This document shows positions 1-6,611 of a stretch of 16,563 nt of DNA, one piece after another. Position numbers and translations under genes: made by a program. Under the pieces are notes generated by a model. That model saw only the letters and a list, made by a program, of their open reading frames with translations. It did no database searches and was not told the DNA's origin. The stretch's first letter is position 1; each line of letters starts with the position of its first letter. This DNA is from an uncultured Clostridia bacterium (lineage in GTDB: Bacteria > Bacillota > Clostridia > Oscillospirales > Acutalibacteraceae): assembly GCA_946410005.1 (NCBI GenBank), contig CAMJYS010000006.1:1-16563 (forward strand). The letters are read 5' to 3'.

Positions 1-43
1 ACCGAGATCTACACTCTTTCCCTACACGACGCTCTTCCGATCT
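1..43. other. Illumina TruSeq P5 / Read-1 adapter remnant
   Basis: The first 43 bases are identical, as I recall it, to the last 43 bases of the Illumina universal P5 adapter with the Read-1 primer site, ending in the characteristic GCTCTTCCGATCT. Coding sequence of xseB begins directly after the final TCT. This is library adapter left on a contig end, not genomic DNA, and it should be trimmed. Confidence 0.97.
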
Positions 44-180
44 CCGGCAACGAAGGACTTGAAAAAACCGTTCTGCTTTATCAGGAAGGAAACGACATTG
101 TGGATAAATGCGAAAAAGAGCTCGAAAATGCAAAACTCAAATTGACTGTAATTAGCAAAGATAAAGGAGCGACATTGTAA
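44..180 (+). CDS. xseB: Exodeoxyribonuclease VII small subunit, 5'-truncated
   Basis: Only the C-terminal 44 residues are present, running from GNEGLEKTVLLYQEGNDIV to a TAA at 178-180. The pattern 'GLEK-(T/S)-(V/L)-LYQEG' followed by a charged helix with a cysteine (DKCEKELENAK) is typical of XseB, the small helical subunit that joins XseA to form exonuclease VII, which degrades single-stranded DNA to oligonucleotides. The start is lost where the contig meets the adapter. The stop lies 2 bp before the ispA start, and the ispA ribosome site (AAGGAG, 164-169) lies inside xseB, so the two are translationally linked. The xseB-ispA order is common in Bacillota and proteobacteria, which supports the call on so short a fragment. 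Confidence 0.85.
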
Positions 181-182
181 AA

Positions 183-1022
183 ATGTTTGCAGAAAAAATG
201 GAACTGTATAGAAAATCCATAAATGATTTTCTGGAAAATTATTTGGATAGTATAAAAAATAAAATTGAGCAAAATTTGTTTAAATCCATGAAATATAGCC
301 TTTTGTCCGACGGAAAAAGAATTCGTCCGATTTTAACTTTAAGCGTATATGATTTATTAAATAAAGGCGAAAAAAATGACGAAATTTATAAATTTGCCGC
401 AGCGGTAGAAATGATTCATACTTATTCGCTTATTCACGACGATTTACCTTGTATGGACGACGACACAACAAGACGTGGGAAGCCTTGCAATCATATTGTT
501 TACGGAGAAGATATAGCACTTTTAGCCGGCGATGCACTTCTTACTCAGGCTTTTGAAATTATGAGCTCGGTAAACAATGAAAATATAAATCCGAAAAATA
601 TTCTAAAAAGTATTAATGTTTTGGCCAATTGCGTAGGTTCCGCAGGTATGATTTCAGGGCAATGTTTTGATATTAAGTTGAATGGTCAAAATTACGACAA
701 AAAAGAGCTTTTAAATATTTACAATTTAAAAACTTCTAAGCTGATAGCTGCTTCTACAATAATCGGAGCGGTTTTAGCGGGCGGAAACAGCGAAGAAATT
801 TCATATATCAAAAAATTCGGCGAAAATATAGGGATTGTTTTTCAGCTTGTTGATGATATTTTAGACAACGAAACTTACAACATTTCGATTTTTAAAAATC
901 CAAATATAAATGAATTAATACAAAATTTAACCTATGATGCCATAAATGCCATAAAGAAAATAAACGGAAATATCGAATTTTTGGAAAATTTCGCAAAATT
1001 TTTGGCATCAAGAGTGATTTAG
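183..1022 (+). CDS. ispA: Polyprenyl (farnesyl/geranylgeranyl) diphosphate synthase with shortened second Asp-rich loop
   Basis: Trans-prenyltransferase that condenses isopentenyl diphosphate with allylic diphosphates to make FPP or GGPP in the cytosol. The first Asp-rich motif is intact (HDDLPCMDDD, D86/D87 to D92/D93, followed by T-T-R97-R98-G), as are the substrate-binding G-K-R-I-R-P near residue 45 and G-Q-C-F-D near residue 160. The second motif F-Q-L-V-D-D-I-L-D (D224, D225, D228) is present but is followed immediately by N-E-T-Y. In E. coli IspA about 19 residues, including the L-G-K and G-(A/S)-D segment, separate the DDILD from the matching S-T-Y. The protein is 279 residues against 299 in E. 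coli, consistent with that gap. ATG at 183 is chosen because the next in-frame ATG (198) would cut the N-terminal helix. The gene lies between xseB and dxs in one operon. Product chain length cannot be assigned, and reduced activity is possible. Confidence 0.88.
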   Translation: MFAEKMELYRKSINDFLENYLDSIKNKIEQNLFKSMKYSLLSDGKRIRPILTLSVYDLLNKGEKNDEIYKFAAAVEMIHTYSLIHDDLPCMDDDTTRRGKPCNHIVYGEDIALLAGDALLTQAFEIMSSVNNENINPKNILKSINVLANCVGSAGMISGQCFDIKLNGQNYDKKELLNIYNLKTSKLIAASTIIGAVLAGGNSEEISYIKKFGENIGIVFQLVDDILDNETYNISIFKNPNINELIQNLTYDAINAIKKINGNIEFLENFAKFLASRVI

Positions 1023-1060
1023 TGGGTAGTTTTAAAATTTTAGATAAAAGGTAAGGAAAT

Positions 1061-2920
1061 ATGAATTTTTATAACGATGATTTTTCGATTTTAAATAGTA
1101 TGGATTTCCCGAAAGACTTAAAAAATGTAAAAAATTTGAATGAACTTTGCTCTGAAATACGAAAAAAAATAATAGATGTAGTTTCTAAAAACGGAGGACA
1201 TTTAGCTCCGAATTTAGGAGTTGTAGAGCTTACGGTTGCGCTTCATAAAATTTTTAACGACGACGAAGATAAAATAATATGGGACGTCGGACATCAAAGT
1301 TATACTCATAAAATACTAACAGGAAGATACTCCAAAATGGATACGTTGAGGCAAAAAGACGGAATATCCGGATTTATGAACAGAAACGAAAGCGAATACG
1401 ATGCATTTACTTCGGGACATAGCAGTACATCTATTTCGGCAGCACTCGGTCTTGCAAATTCAAAAAAAATATTTAATGAAAAAGGACATGTGGTTGTTGT
1501 AATCGGTGACGGAGCTTTGACCGGAGGACTCGCTTATGAAGGTCTAAATAACGCTGGAAGATTCAATAAAAATTTTATAATTATTTTGAACGATAACAAA
1601 ATGTCGATTTCTAAAAATGTCGGCGCTATGGCTAGATATCTTTCAATAGCAAGAGTAAAGCCTGTGTATATGAAAGCAAAAAATGCTCTCGAAAAAGTTC
1701 TCGACAAAACAAAAATCGGCTTGAAAATCAAAGATTTGATGAAGTGGTCCAAAACGACCGTAAAAAAAGTAATTTGTCAGGGAAATATATTCGAAGATAT
1801 GGGATTTACTTATTACGGCCCCGTAGACGGACATAATTTAGAAGAGCTACAAAATGCTTTAAATATTGCAAAAAACTTAAATAAGCCATCTGTAATACAT
1901 ATTATTACAACAAAAGGCAAAGGATATAAATTTGCTGAAGAAAATCCGAAAATATATCACTGCGTACCACCTTTTGATGTAAATACGGGTGTTGTGTTGA
2001 ATAAAAATCAAGAAAATTTTTCAAAAGAATTTGGCAAAACCATGTGCGAGATAGCGAACGCAGAGCCTAGACTTTGCGCTATAACTGCGGCAATGACTTC
2101 GGGAACCGGTCTTGCAGAATTTAGGAGTAAATATAAATCGAGATTTTTTGATGTAGGTATAGCCGAAGGACATGCGGTTACTTTTGCGGGCGGGCTTGCC
2201 ACCGGAGGATTAATACCTGTTTTTGCGGTTTATTCAAGTTTTTTACAAAGAGCATACGATCAGATCGTTCATGATGTGTCTTTGCAAAATTTAAAAATAG
2301 TTTTTGCGATAGACCGAGCGGGATTTGTCGGAAACGACGGAGAAACACACCACGGAATATTTGATGTTCCGTTTTTAAATACAATACCTAATGTCACAAT
2401 TTACGCTCCAAGTTTTTTGGAGGAACTAAAACCAATGCTCGAAAACGCAATTTATGTTTCGCCAAAAATATCGGCTGTAAGATATCCAAAAGGAAATGGC
2501 TTTAAAAAAATTGAAGAATTTAAATATACTGGAAACAATTTTGATTTTTATGGCGATGAAAATTCGGATTTTTTAGTAATTACATACGGCAGAATTTTTT
2601 CAAACGCATATTTTGCTACAAAAGAAGTAAATAAAGATATTTGTCTTTTAAAGTTAAACATAATAAAGCCTATTGATATCTTATGTGTAAAAAAGTCAAT
2701 AAACTTTAAAAAAATAATATTTTTTGAAGAATCACTGAAATCCGGCGGAGTAGCGGAAAAATTTTCAACTTTGTTAATTAATTTGGGTTATAAAGGAGAA
2801 TACAAAATAAACGCCGTAAATGATGAATTTGTAAAACATGCCACAATAGATGAACAACTTAAACAATACAATTTAGATGTAATGGGAATGAAAAAAGTTA
2901 TTGAAGAATTTTTTTATTAA
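1061..2920 (+). CDS. dxs: 1-deoxy-D-xylulose-5-phosphate synthase
   Basis: Thiamine-diphosphate enzyme that condenses pyruvate and glyceraldehyde 3-phosphate to DXP, the entry step of the MEP isoprenoid pathway and a precursor for thiamine and pyridoxal. At 619 residues it is full length. Visible motifs are the N-terminal G-H-L-A-P-N-L-G-V-V-E-L-T, W-D-V-G-H-Q-S-Y-T-H-K, the ThDP/Mg motif G149-D-G-A-L-T-G-G with N177-D-N179, the transketolase-type glutamate E369 in V-G-I-A-E-G-H-A, and D-R-A-G-F-V-G-N-D-G-E-T-H-H-G. Family members usually have Gln after that glutamate; here it is Gly370. The start is supported by AAGGA just upstream, although the spacing is short. The gene follows ispA by 38 bp with no terminator between, so the operon pairs the first and a late isoprenoid step. 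Several N-D-G and K-rich substitutions look like ordinary AT-driven drift. Confidence 0.95.
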   Translation: MNFYNDDFSILNSMDFPKDLKNVKNLNELCSEIRKKIIDVVSKNGGHLAPNLGVVELTVALHKIFNDDEDKIIWDVGHQSYTHKILTGRYSKMDTLRQKDGISGFMNRNESEYDAFTSGHSSTSISAALGLANSKKIFNEKGHVVVVIGDGALTGGLAYEGLNNAGRFNKNFIIILNDNKMSISKNVGAMARYLSIARVKPVYMKAKNALEKVLDKTKIGLKIKDLMKWSKTTVKKVICQGNIFEDMGFTYYGPVDGHNLEELQNALNIAKNLNKPSVIHIITTKGKGYKFAEENPKIYHCVPPFDVNTGVVLNKNQENFSKEFGKTMCEIANAEPRLCAITAAMTSGTGLAEFRSKYKSRFFDVGIAEGHAVTFAGGLATGGLIPVFAVYSSFLQRAYDQIVHDVSLQNLKIVFAIDRAGFVGNDGETHHGIFDVPFLNTIPNVTIYAPSFLEELKPMLENAIYVSPKISAVRYPKGNGFKKIEEFKYTGNNFDFYGDENSDFLVITYGRIFSNAYFATKEVNKDICLLKLNIIKPIDILCVKKSINFKKIIFFEESLKSGGVAEKFSTLLINLGYKGEYKINAVNDEFVKHATIDEQLKQYNLDVMGMKKVIEEFFY

Positions 2921-2958
2921 AAAATTCCCTCTCTTCTTTTGTAAAAAAGTAGAGAGGG
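2919..2958 (-). terminator. Rho-independent terminator for the Cys-rich peptide gene
   Basis: A perfect 8-bp stem (CCCTCTCT 2927-2934 with AGAGAGGG 2951-2958) is followed, in minus-strand reading, by A-A-T6. On the plus strand the hairpin is followed by TAAAAATTT, a poor T-tract, so it is mainly a minus-strand terminator. It may weakly stop dxs transcripts, which converge on it. Confidence 0.7.
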
Positions 2959-2999
2959 TAAAAATTTAGATATAAATTTTAAGAATTTTTTTAATATTA

Positions 3000-3134
3000 T
3001 CAGCCGTTACAGCCACAGCCGCAACCACAACCGTTTCCGCAACAGTTGTCATTTCCGCCACAGCAGCAGCATAGGACAATAATTAAAAGTATAATAAGAC
3101 AACAGCTGTTTCCGCCAAATATGTTATTGCACAT
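3000..3134 (-). CDS. Small membrane-associated Cys/Gly-rich peptide
   Basis: A 44-residue peptide with 13 cysteines. Residues 1-12 carry C2, C11 and C12; residues 13-21 form a very hydrophobic run (LIILLIIVL) that could embed in the membrane; CCCC sits at 22-25, CC at 31-32, and the C-terminus alternates as G-C-G-C-G-C-G-C (35-42). ATG at 3134 is chosen over the upstream in-frame ATG at 3200 because AAGGAGG lies at a proper distance before it (minus strand, around 3143-3149). A good minus-strand terminator follows. I do not recognise a named family; similar short CCC/CGCG peptides of unknown role occur in Bacillota. Metal or thiol chemistry, or a spore or envelope location, is possible but not shown by the sequence. 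It diverges from the large AAA+ gene across about 160 bp. Confidence 0.75.
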   Translation of the reverse strand: MCNNIFGGNSCCLIILLIIVLCCCCGGNDNCCGNGCGCGCGCNG

Positions 3135-3214
3135 ATGTGAATTCCTCCTTTTAATATTTACATTAACTATATTATTTAAAATCCATATAATTGGTGACAT
3201 TCAATAAAATACTA

Positions 3215-3243
3215 TTGACTTTTTGATAAACTTGTCCCATAAT
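3215..3243 (+). promoter_or_regulatory. Sigma-A-type promoter for the AAA+ gene
   Basis: TTGACT (3215-3220), a 17-bp spacer, and CATAAT (3238-3243), about 50 bp upstream of the ATG at 3292. The ribosome site AGGAGGG lies at 3279-3285. No equally good promoter is visible on the minus strand for the divergent Cys-rich gene. Confidence 0.75.
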
Positions 3244-3291
3244 GACAATTAGGTGGACTCTATTATTAATTAATTTTCAGGAGGGAAATAT

Positions 3292-6162
3292 ATGCGAGAA
3301 AATATTTACAAGATGTCGAAAAAGTTACTTGGAAATCCTGAATTTTGTAAAAAATTAGCTGAAAAGGAAACTTTTGACGACACTTACAAGTTCTGTGAAT
3401 CCATACAAGGTGGTTATACGAAAGAAGAATTTGAAAGCTTTTTAGATGAATCGGTTCATAACATGAATAAAGCTTTCATGGAAATGCTTTCACAAATTCC
3501 AAATGAAAAGCAAGAAAAATTTATAAAAGATTTCGCAAAGGAATTTTGCGGAATGTCAGAAACAGATTTTAATATTTTAATCGGAAAATTAACGCCGAAA
3601 CAAATGTCGCAAGTTACCGGCGGGATAAAAGGCCGAACTTACAATAAAATGCTTGCAAGCTCTTTGGCCGCATTAACCCTTGTATCTCCAATGCAACCGG
3701 CCTTTGCTGCAGAAAATGTCACAAGTTCAAAAGAAATATCCGGCGCTAATAAAAATCAAGATAAAAACGAAAGCGAACAACAGCCGGGGCTGTTTAAACG
3801 AATTTGGGAAAAAACGAAAAATTTTGTATGGAATAACAAAGGCAAAATTACCATAGGTGCCGCAGTTTTAGCGACTTTATTACTGTATGGATTTAACGTG
3901 AAAGGGTTAAGAACAGAAATTATAAATCCAAAGGCTAAAAAAATTGGAAAAGATGTAAAAAGTTTTTTTGTGAGCTCGACAGACTCGACAGATAAAAATA
4001 AATTAAAATACCGTATGGAAAAAAAGAAAACCGAGGATGGTAGTCACCATGTTAAATATACTATTCAACAAGGCAATGAATGTTATATATTAAGTAAGAC
4101 ATTTGGTTTGGAAGACGATGCTAAAAATGAAATGAGTGAAATAAATAAAAAAATAGAAGATAATGGAAATATAGATGATATTAAAAAAGATCTGCGAGAA
4201 GGTTGGAATGCAAGTTACAATAATAATTATGAATCATCGAAGAAGAGCGCTAAACAGTACTATAAAGATGTGAAAAACAAATTATTGGATAAAACCGGTA
4301 TAGGCGATCTACTATTGGGTGTAGGCTTTGTAGGTTTTATGATTGAAGATGCTCAAAATGTTGCCAAAAATGTTGAAAATTTATGGAATTTCAGATGGAC
4401 TTATCAAAGCATGAAAAAATCATTGAAAAAGTGGTATGAAAAAAAGCTTAATGAATTGAATTCAAGAGAACTGACAGTAGAAGAGTCTTTGCAAAATCTC
4501 AATGAACTTTTTAGCGTTGTAAAAGGACAATCAAAAGCAAAAGAAACTATTAGAGCTCAAGTTAATACAATACTGAGAGACCGTGATTTCTATAAACGCA
4601 GAGGACAACAATACAAAAAATGTAATATATTCTATTTCATAGGGCCATCCGGCGTAGGAAAATCCATGATTGCAAAAGGTCTTGCTGACTTTAATGTTCT
4701 TTCTTCGTCAACTCCATATTACATGTCCGCTTCGTCAATAGACAAGAAAAGTAATGAATCATATATTGAACAACTTTTCGGTGTAAACAGAAGTTATTAC
4801 AGCTATGGAAATGAAAATTCTAAGGGAGAAGCTACCAGCTTAGTACAATATATAAAATCAAATCCTAACGGTGTCGTTGTTATAGACGAATACGACAAAA
4901 TGTGGTGCGAAGGACTTGACGAAATATTCAGAACCGCAATGGATAAAGGAGAAATAGAAGTAAGACAACAAAAGATAGATTGCAGTAATATAACTTTTAT
5001 TTTAACTTCTAACGAAAGCATTGAAGCTATAAGAGGAGATAAACCAATAGAAGTTGAAATGGACGACGGAACAACAAATTTAGTCAGCCACGATAGATCG
5101 TTTATAAATCGTGTCACACGTGTACAGTTTGAAAACTTGTCTGTTGAAAATAATATGGAAATCATAAAACAAGAATTTGAAGATACCGCTCTTTCATATT
5201 GGAAAGACGATGAAATTGCCGGAATAGATATCGTACTAGACGATGATTGTTTAAGAAAAATGGCAATAGCAGTTATCGAAACAAAACGCGGTGCAAGGTA
5301 TATTGAAGAACTCAGAAAAAATTTGATGAGAGATGTAACCAAAAAAATATTTAACTCCTCAAATGACGGAAACAGCGGTGTTTCCACATATAGAGGTAAA
5401 CAACTGTTTGCTTGCTTTAATGATTATGACACAAACGAGAAAAAACACAGCTTCAGACTGCTTACAGAAGCGGAAAGAAACGCTTTGGTCAAAAAGCACG
5501 TCGAAGTCATGAAGAAATACTTCGAATCATCAGCTTTGGCTTACTGGAAAGACAAGGCCGACGTAGATATAGTTTTGGATGACGAATGCTTAAGAAAAAT
5601 GGCACTTTCGATCATCGCAACAGGAAACAGTCCAAAATACATTGAAGTTGTTGAAGAAAATCTAATGAAAGATGTTGCCGAAAAAATATATGGTACATCC
5701 GACCAAGATGGTTCTGACAAAGATTCCAAATATAAAGGACAAAAATTACTGGCATACTTTAATGATTATGGTATGGATGAGGAAAAACACGGCTTTACAC
5801 TTCTGTCCGAAGACGAAAAACGTGCTTTGGATAAAAAGGAAGAAAATAAAGTTAAAATCGATAATTTGGATATAGAGTCTATTGAAGAGCAAAAATCAGA
5901 AACCGATGAAGAAAAGAATTCAGAGACTACTGAAGAACAAAAATCAGAAACCGATGAAGAAAAAAATTCAGAGCCTGCTGAAGAACAAAAATCAGAAACC
6001 GATGAAGAAAAAAATTCAGAGCCTATTGAAGAACAAAAAGCAGAAACCGATGAAGAAAAAAGTTCAGAGCCTAATGAAGAGCAAAAATCGAAAAATGATA
6101 AAAATAAAGTTAATCCGATAGACATAAAACCATTAATTCCGGAAAACAAAAATAGGCGTTAA
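3292..6162 (+). CDS. Membrane-anchored AAA+ ATPase with Nif11/double-glycine leader-like N-terminus and acidic repeat tail
   Basis: A 956-residue protein with a mosaic layout. Residues 1-55 resemble a Nif11-type leader (LLGNPEFCKKLAEKETFDD, then YTKEEFESFLDE). Residues 100-111 read LTPKQMSQVTGG, a double-glycine leader ending at G110-G111. Hydrophobic segments lie at 120-140 (ending AFAA) and 186-203, which would make a membrane hairpin with both ends cytoplasmic. Residues 210-400 are charged and helical with a weak hydrophobic patch at 336-351. A Clp/HSP100 D2-like AAA+ module spans about 410-735: Walker A GPSGVGKS (451-458), Walker B VVVIDEYD (528-535), sensor-1 N574, arginine finger R607 and sensor-2 G-A-R669. 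The small subdomain then recurs at 737-847 with Lys782 where R669 would be. The tail (865-939) is a 16-residue acidic repeat. The gene has its own promoter and terminator, so it is monocistronic. The ATPase activity is well supported; the role is unknown. Remodelling of a membrane or exported substrate is an inference only. Confidence 0.85.
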   Translation: MRENIYKMSKKLLGNPEFCKKLAEKETFDDTYKFCESIQGGYTKEEFESFLDESVHNMNKAFMEMLSQIPNEKQEKFIKDFAKEFCGMSETDFNILIGKLTPKQMSQVTGGIKGRTYNKMLASSLAALTLVSPMQPAFAAENVTSSKEISGANKNQDKNESEQQPGLFKRIWEKTKNFVWNNKGKITIGAAVLATLLLYGFNVKGLRTEIINPKAKKIGKDVKSFFVSSTDSTDKNKLKYRMEKKKTEDGSHHVKYTIQQGNECYILSKTFGLEDDAKNEMSEINKKIEDNGNIDDIKKDLREGWNASYNNNYESSKKSAKQYYKDVKNKLLDKTGIGDLLLGVGFVGFMIEDAQNVAKNVENLWNFRWTYQSMKKSLKKWYEKKLNELNSRELTVEESLQNLNELFSVVKGQSKAKETIRAQVNTILRDRDFYKRRGQQYKKCNIFYFIGPSGVGKSMIAKGLADFNVLSSSTPYYMSASSIDKKSNESYIEQLFGVNRSYYSYGNENSKGEATSLVQYIKSNPNGVVVIDEYDKMWCEGLDEIFRTAMDKGEIEVRQQKIDCSNITFILTSNESIEAIRGDKPIEVEMDDGTTNLVSHDRSFINRVTRVQFENLSVENNMEIIKQEFEDTALSYWKDDEIAGIDIVLDDDCLRKMAIAVIETKRGARYIEELRKNLMRDVTKKIFNSSNDGNSGVSTYRGKQLFACFNDYDTNEKKHSFRLLTEAERNALVKKHVEVMKKYFESSALAYWKDKADVDIVLDDECLRKMALSIIATGNSPKYIEVVEENLMKDVAEKIYGTSDQDGSDKDSKYKGQKLLAYFNDYGMDEEKHGFTLLSEDEKRALDKKEENKVKIDNLDIESIEEQKSETDEEKNSETTEEQKSETDEEKNSEPAEEQKSETDEEKNSEPIEEQKAETDEEKSSEPNEEQKSKNDKNKVNPIDIKPLIPENKNRR
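5155..5832 (+). repeat. Protein-level duplication of the AAA+ small subdomain
   Basis: Residues about 622-735 and 737-847 of the AAA+ protein align over their length with an offset of 113-115 residues. Shared landmarks include ALSYWKD/ALAYWKD, DIVLDDDCLRKMA/DIVLDDECLRKMA, YIE-(8)-MRDV/MKDV, and CFNDYDTNEKKHSF/YFNDYGMDEEKHGF. The nucleotide sequences have diverged, so the duplication is not recent. Confidence 0.85.
5884..6108 (+). repeat. 48-bp in-frame tandem repeat, four full units plus a partial fifth
   Basis: Units at 5884-5931, 5932-5979, 5980-6027 and 6028-6075, with a degenerate fifth from 6076. Each encodes E-E-Q-K-S-E-T-D-E-E-K-N-S-E plus two variable residues (TT, PA, PI, PN). The units are near-identical at DNA level, which implies recent slippage or recombination. 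The result is an acidic, probably disordered tail whose length is likely to vary between strains. Confidence 0.93.
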
Positions 6163-6181
6163 CAAGCAAATTAATTAACTG

Positions 6182-6223
6182 TTCTTCTGTAAATTAATAA
6201 AATATTTACAGGAGAATTTTTTT
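6182..6223 (+). terminator. Rho-independent terminator after the AAA+ gene
   Basis: A 13-bp stem (6182-6194 with 6204-6216, one G-U pair), a 9-nt loop, then seven T (6217-6223). It separates the AAA+ gene from the next transcription unit. Confidence 0.88.
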
Positions 6224-6239
6224 ATCAGTAAATAAATTA

Positions 6240-6268
6240 TTGACTATTTCGTATAATATGTTTAGAAT
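6240..6268 (+). promoter_or_regulatory. Sigma-A-type promoter for the DUF1292 gene
   Basis: TTGACT (6240-6245), a 17-bp spacer and TAGAAT (6263-6268), directly after the terminator. The ribosome site GGGAGG lies at 6290-6295, before the ATG at 6305. Confidence 0.75.
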
Positions 6269-6304
6269 ATTATCGAGAATCAAAATACTGGGAGGATTCA
6301 TCTT

Positions 6305-6586
6305 ATGGAGGAAAATTTATCAGCAGATATTGTTACTTTAATTGACGATGAAGGTATAGAGAGAGAATTCGAGGTTTTGGATTTCATTGAAAATTCGCAA
6401 GGGAAATTTTATGCCCTAATGCCTAATTTTGATTTGCCGGATGAAAACTTAAATAAAGAAGAAACTTATTTTATCTTTCAAGTTATTGAAGAGAATAACG
6501 AAGAACAACTGATAGAAGTATATGATGATGAACTTTTAGATGAATTATCCGAAGAGTTTGAAAAACGTCTTGAAAGTAACTATTAA
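6305..6586 (+). CDS. DUF1292 family acidic protein (YrzB-like)
   Basis: A 93-residue, strongly acidic protein. It begins with the DUF1292 pattern of a beta-rich stretch, D-I-V-T-L-I-D-D-E-G-x-E-x-E-F-E-V-L-D, then 'GKFYALMP' and, after an acidic loop, 'YFIFQVIEENNEEQLIEV', ending in a charged helix (DELSEEFEKRL). Members such as B. subtilis YrzB are small and of unknown function. They often sit with yrzL and ruvX (yrrK) in Bacillota, but here the gene stands alone between a terminator and a structured RNA. The start is fixed by GGGAGG at a normal distance. There is no signal peptide or membrane segment, so it should be cytosolic. Confidence 0.85.
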   Translation: MEENLSADIVTLIDDEGIEREFEVLDFIENSQGKFYALMPNFDLPDENLNKEETYFIFQVIEENNEEQLIEVYDDELLDELSEEFEKRLESNY

Positions 6587-6611
6587 TATTTAAAAAATCA
6601 ACAAAAATATT

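Noticed and set aside
3292..3630. AAA+ gene N-terminus as a bacteriocin or lantipeptide precursor
   Set aside because: The frame continues without a stop into a 956-residue ATPase, and no modification enzyme, C39 transporter or immunity gene is seen in the window. It is kept only as a leader-like domain.
4803..5387. Long open frame of 194 codons on the minus strand inside the AAA+ gene
   Set aside because: It is antisense to strongly conserved AAA+ motifs, has a Ser/Ile/Leu-rich composition typical of a shadow frame, and no ribosome site.
5884..6108. Regular 48-bp repeats that might suggest a CRISPR array
   Set aside because: The units are directly adjacent without variable spacers, lie in frame inside a gene, and encode a regular acidic peptide repeat.
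5766..6149. Ser/Phe-rich repetitive open frame on the minus strand
   Set aside because: It is the antisense of the Glu/Lys-rich 48-bp repeats; its regularity is inherited from them.
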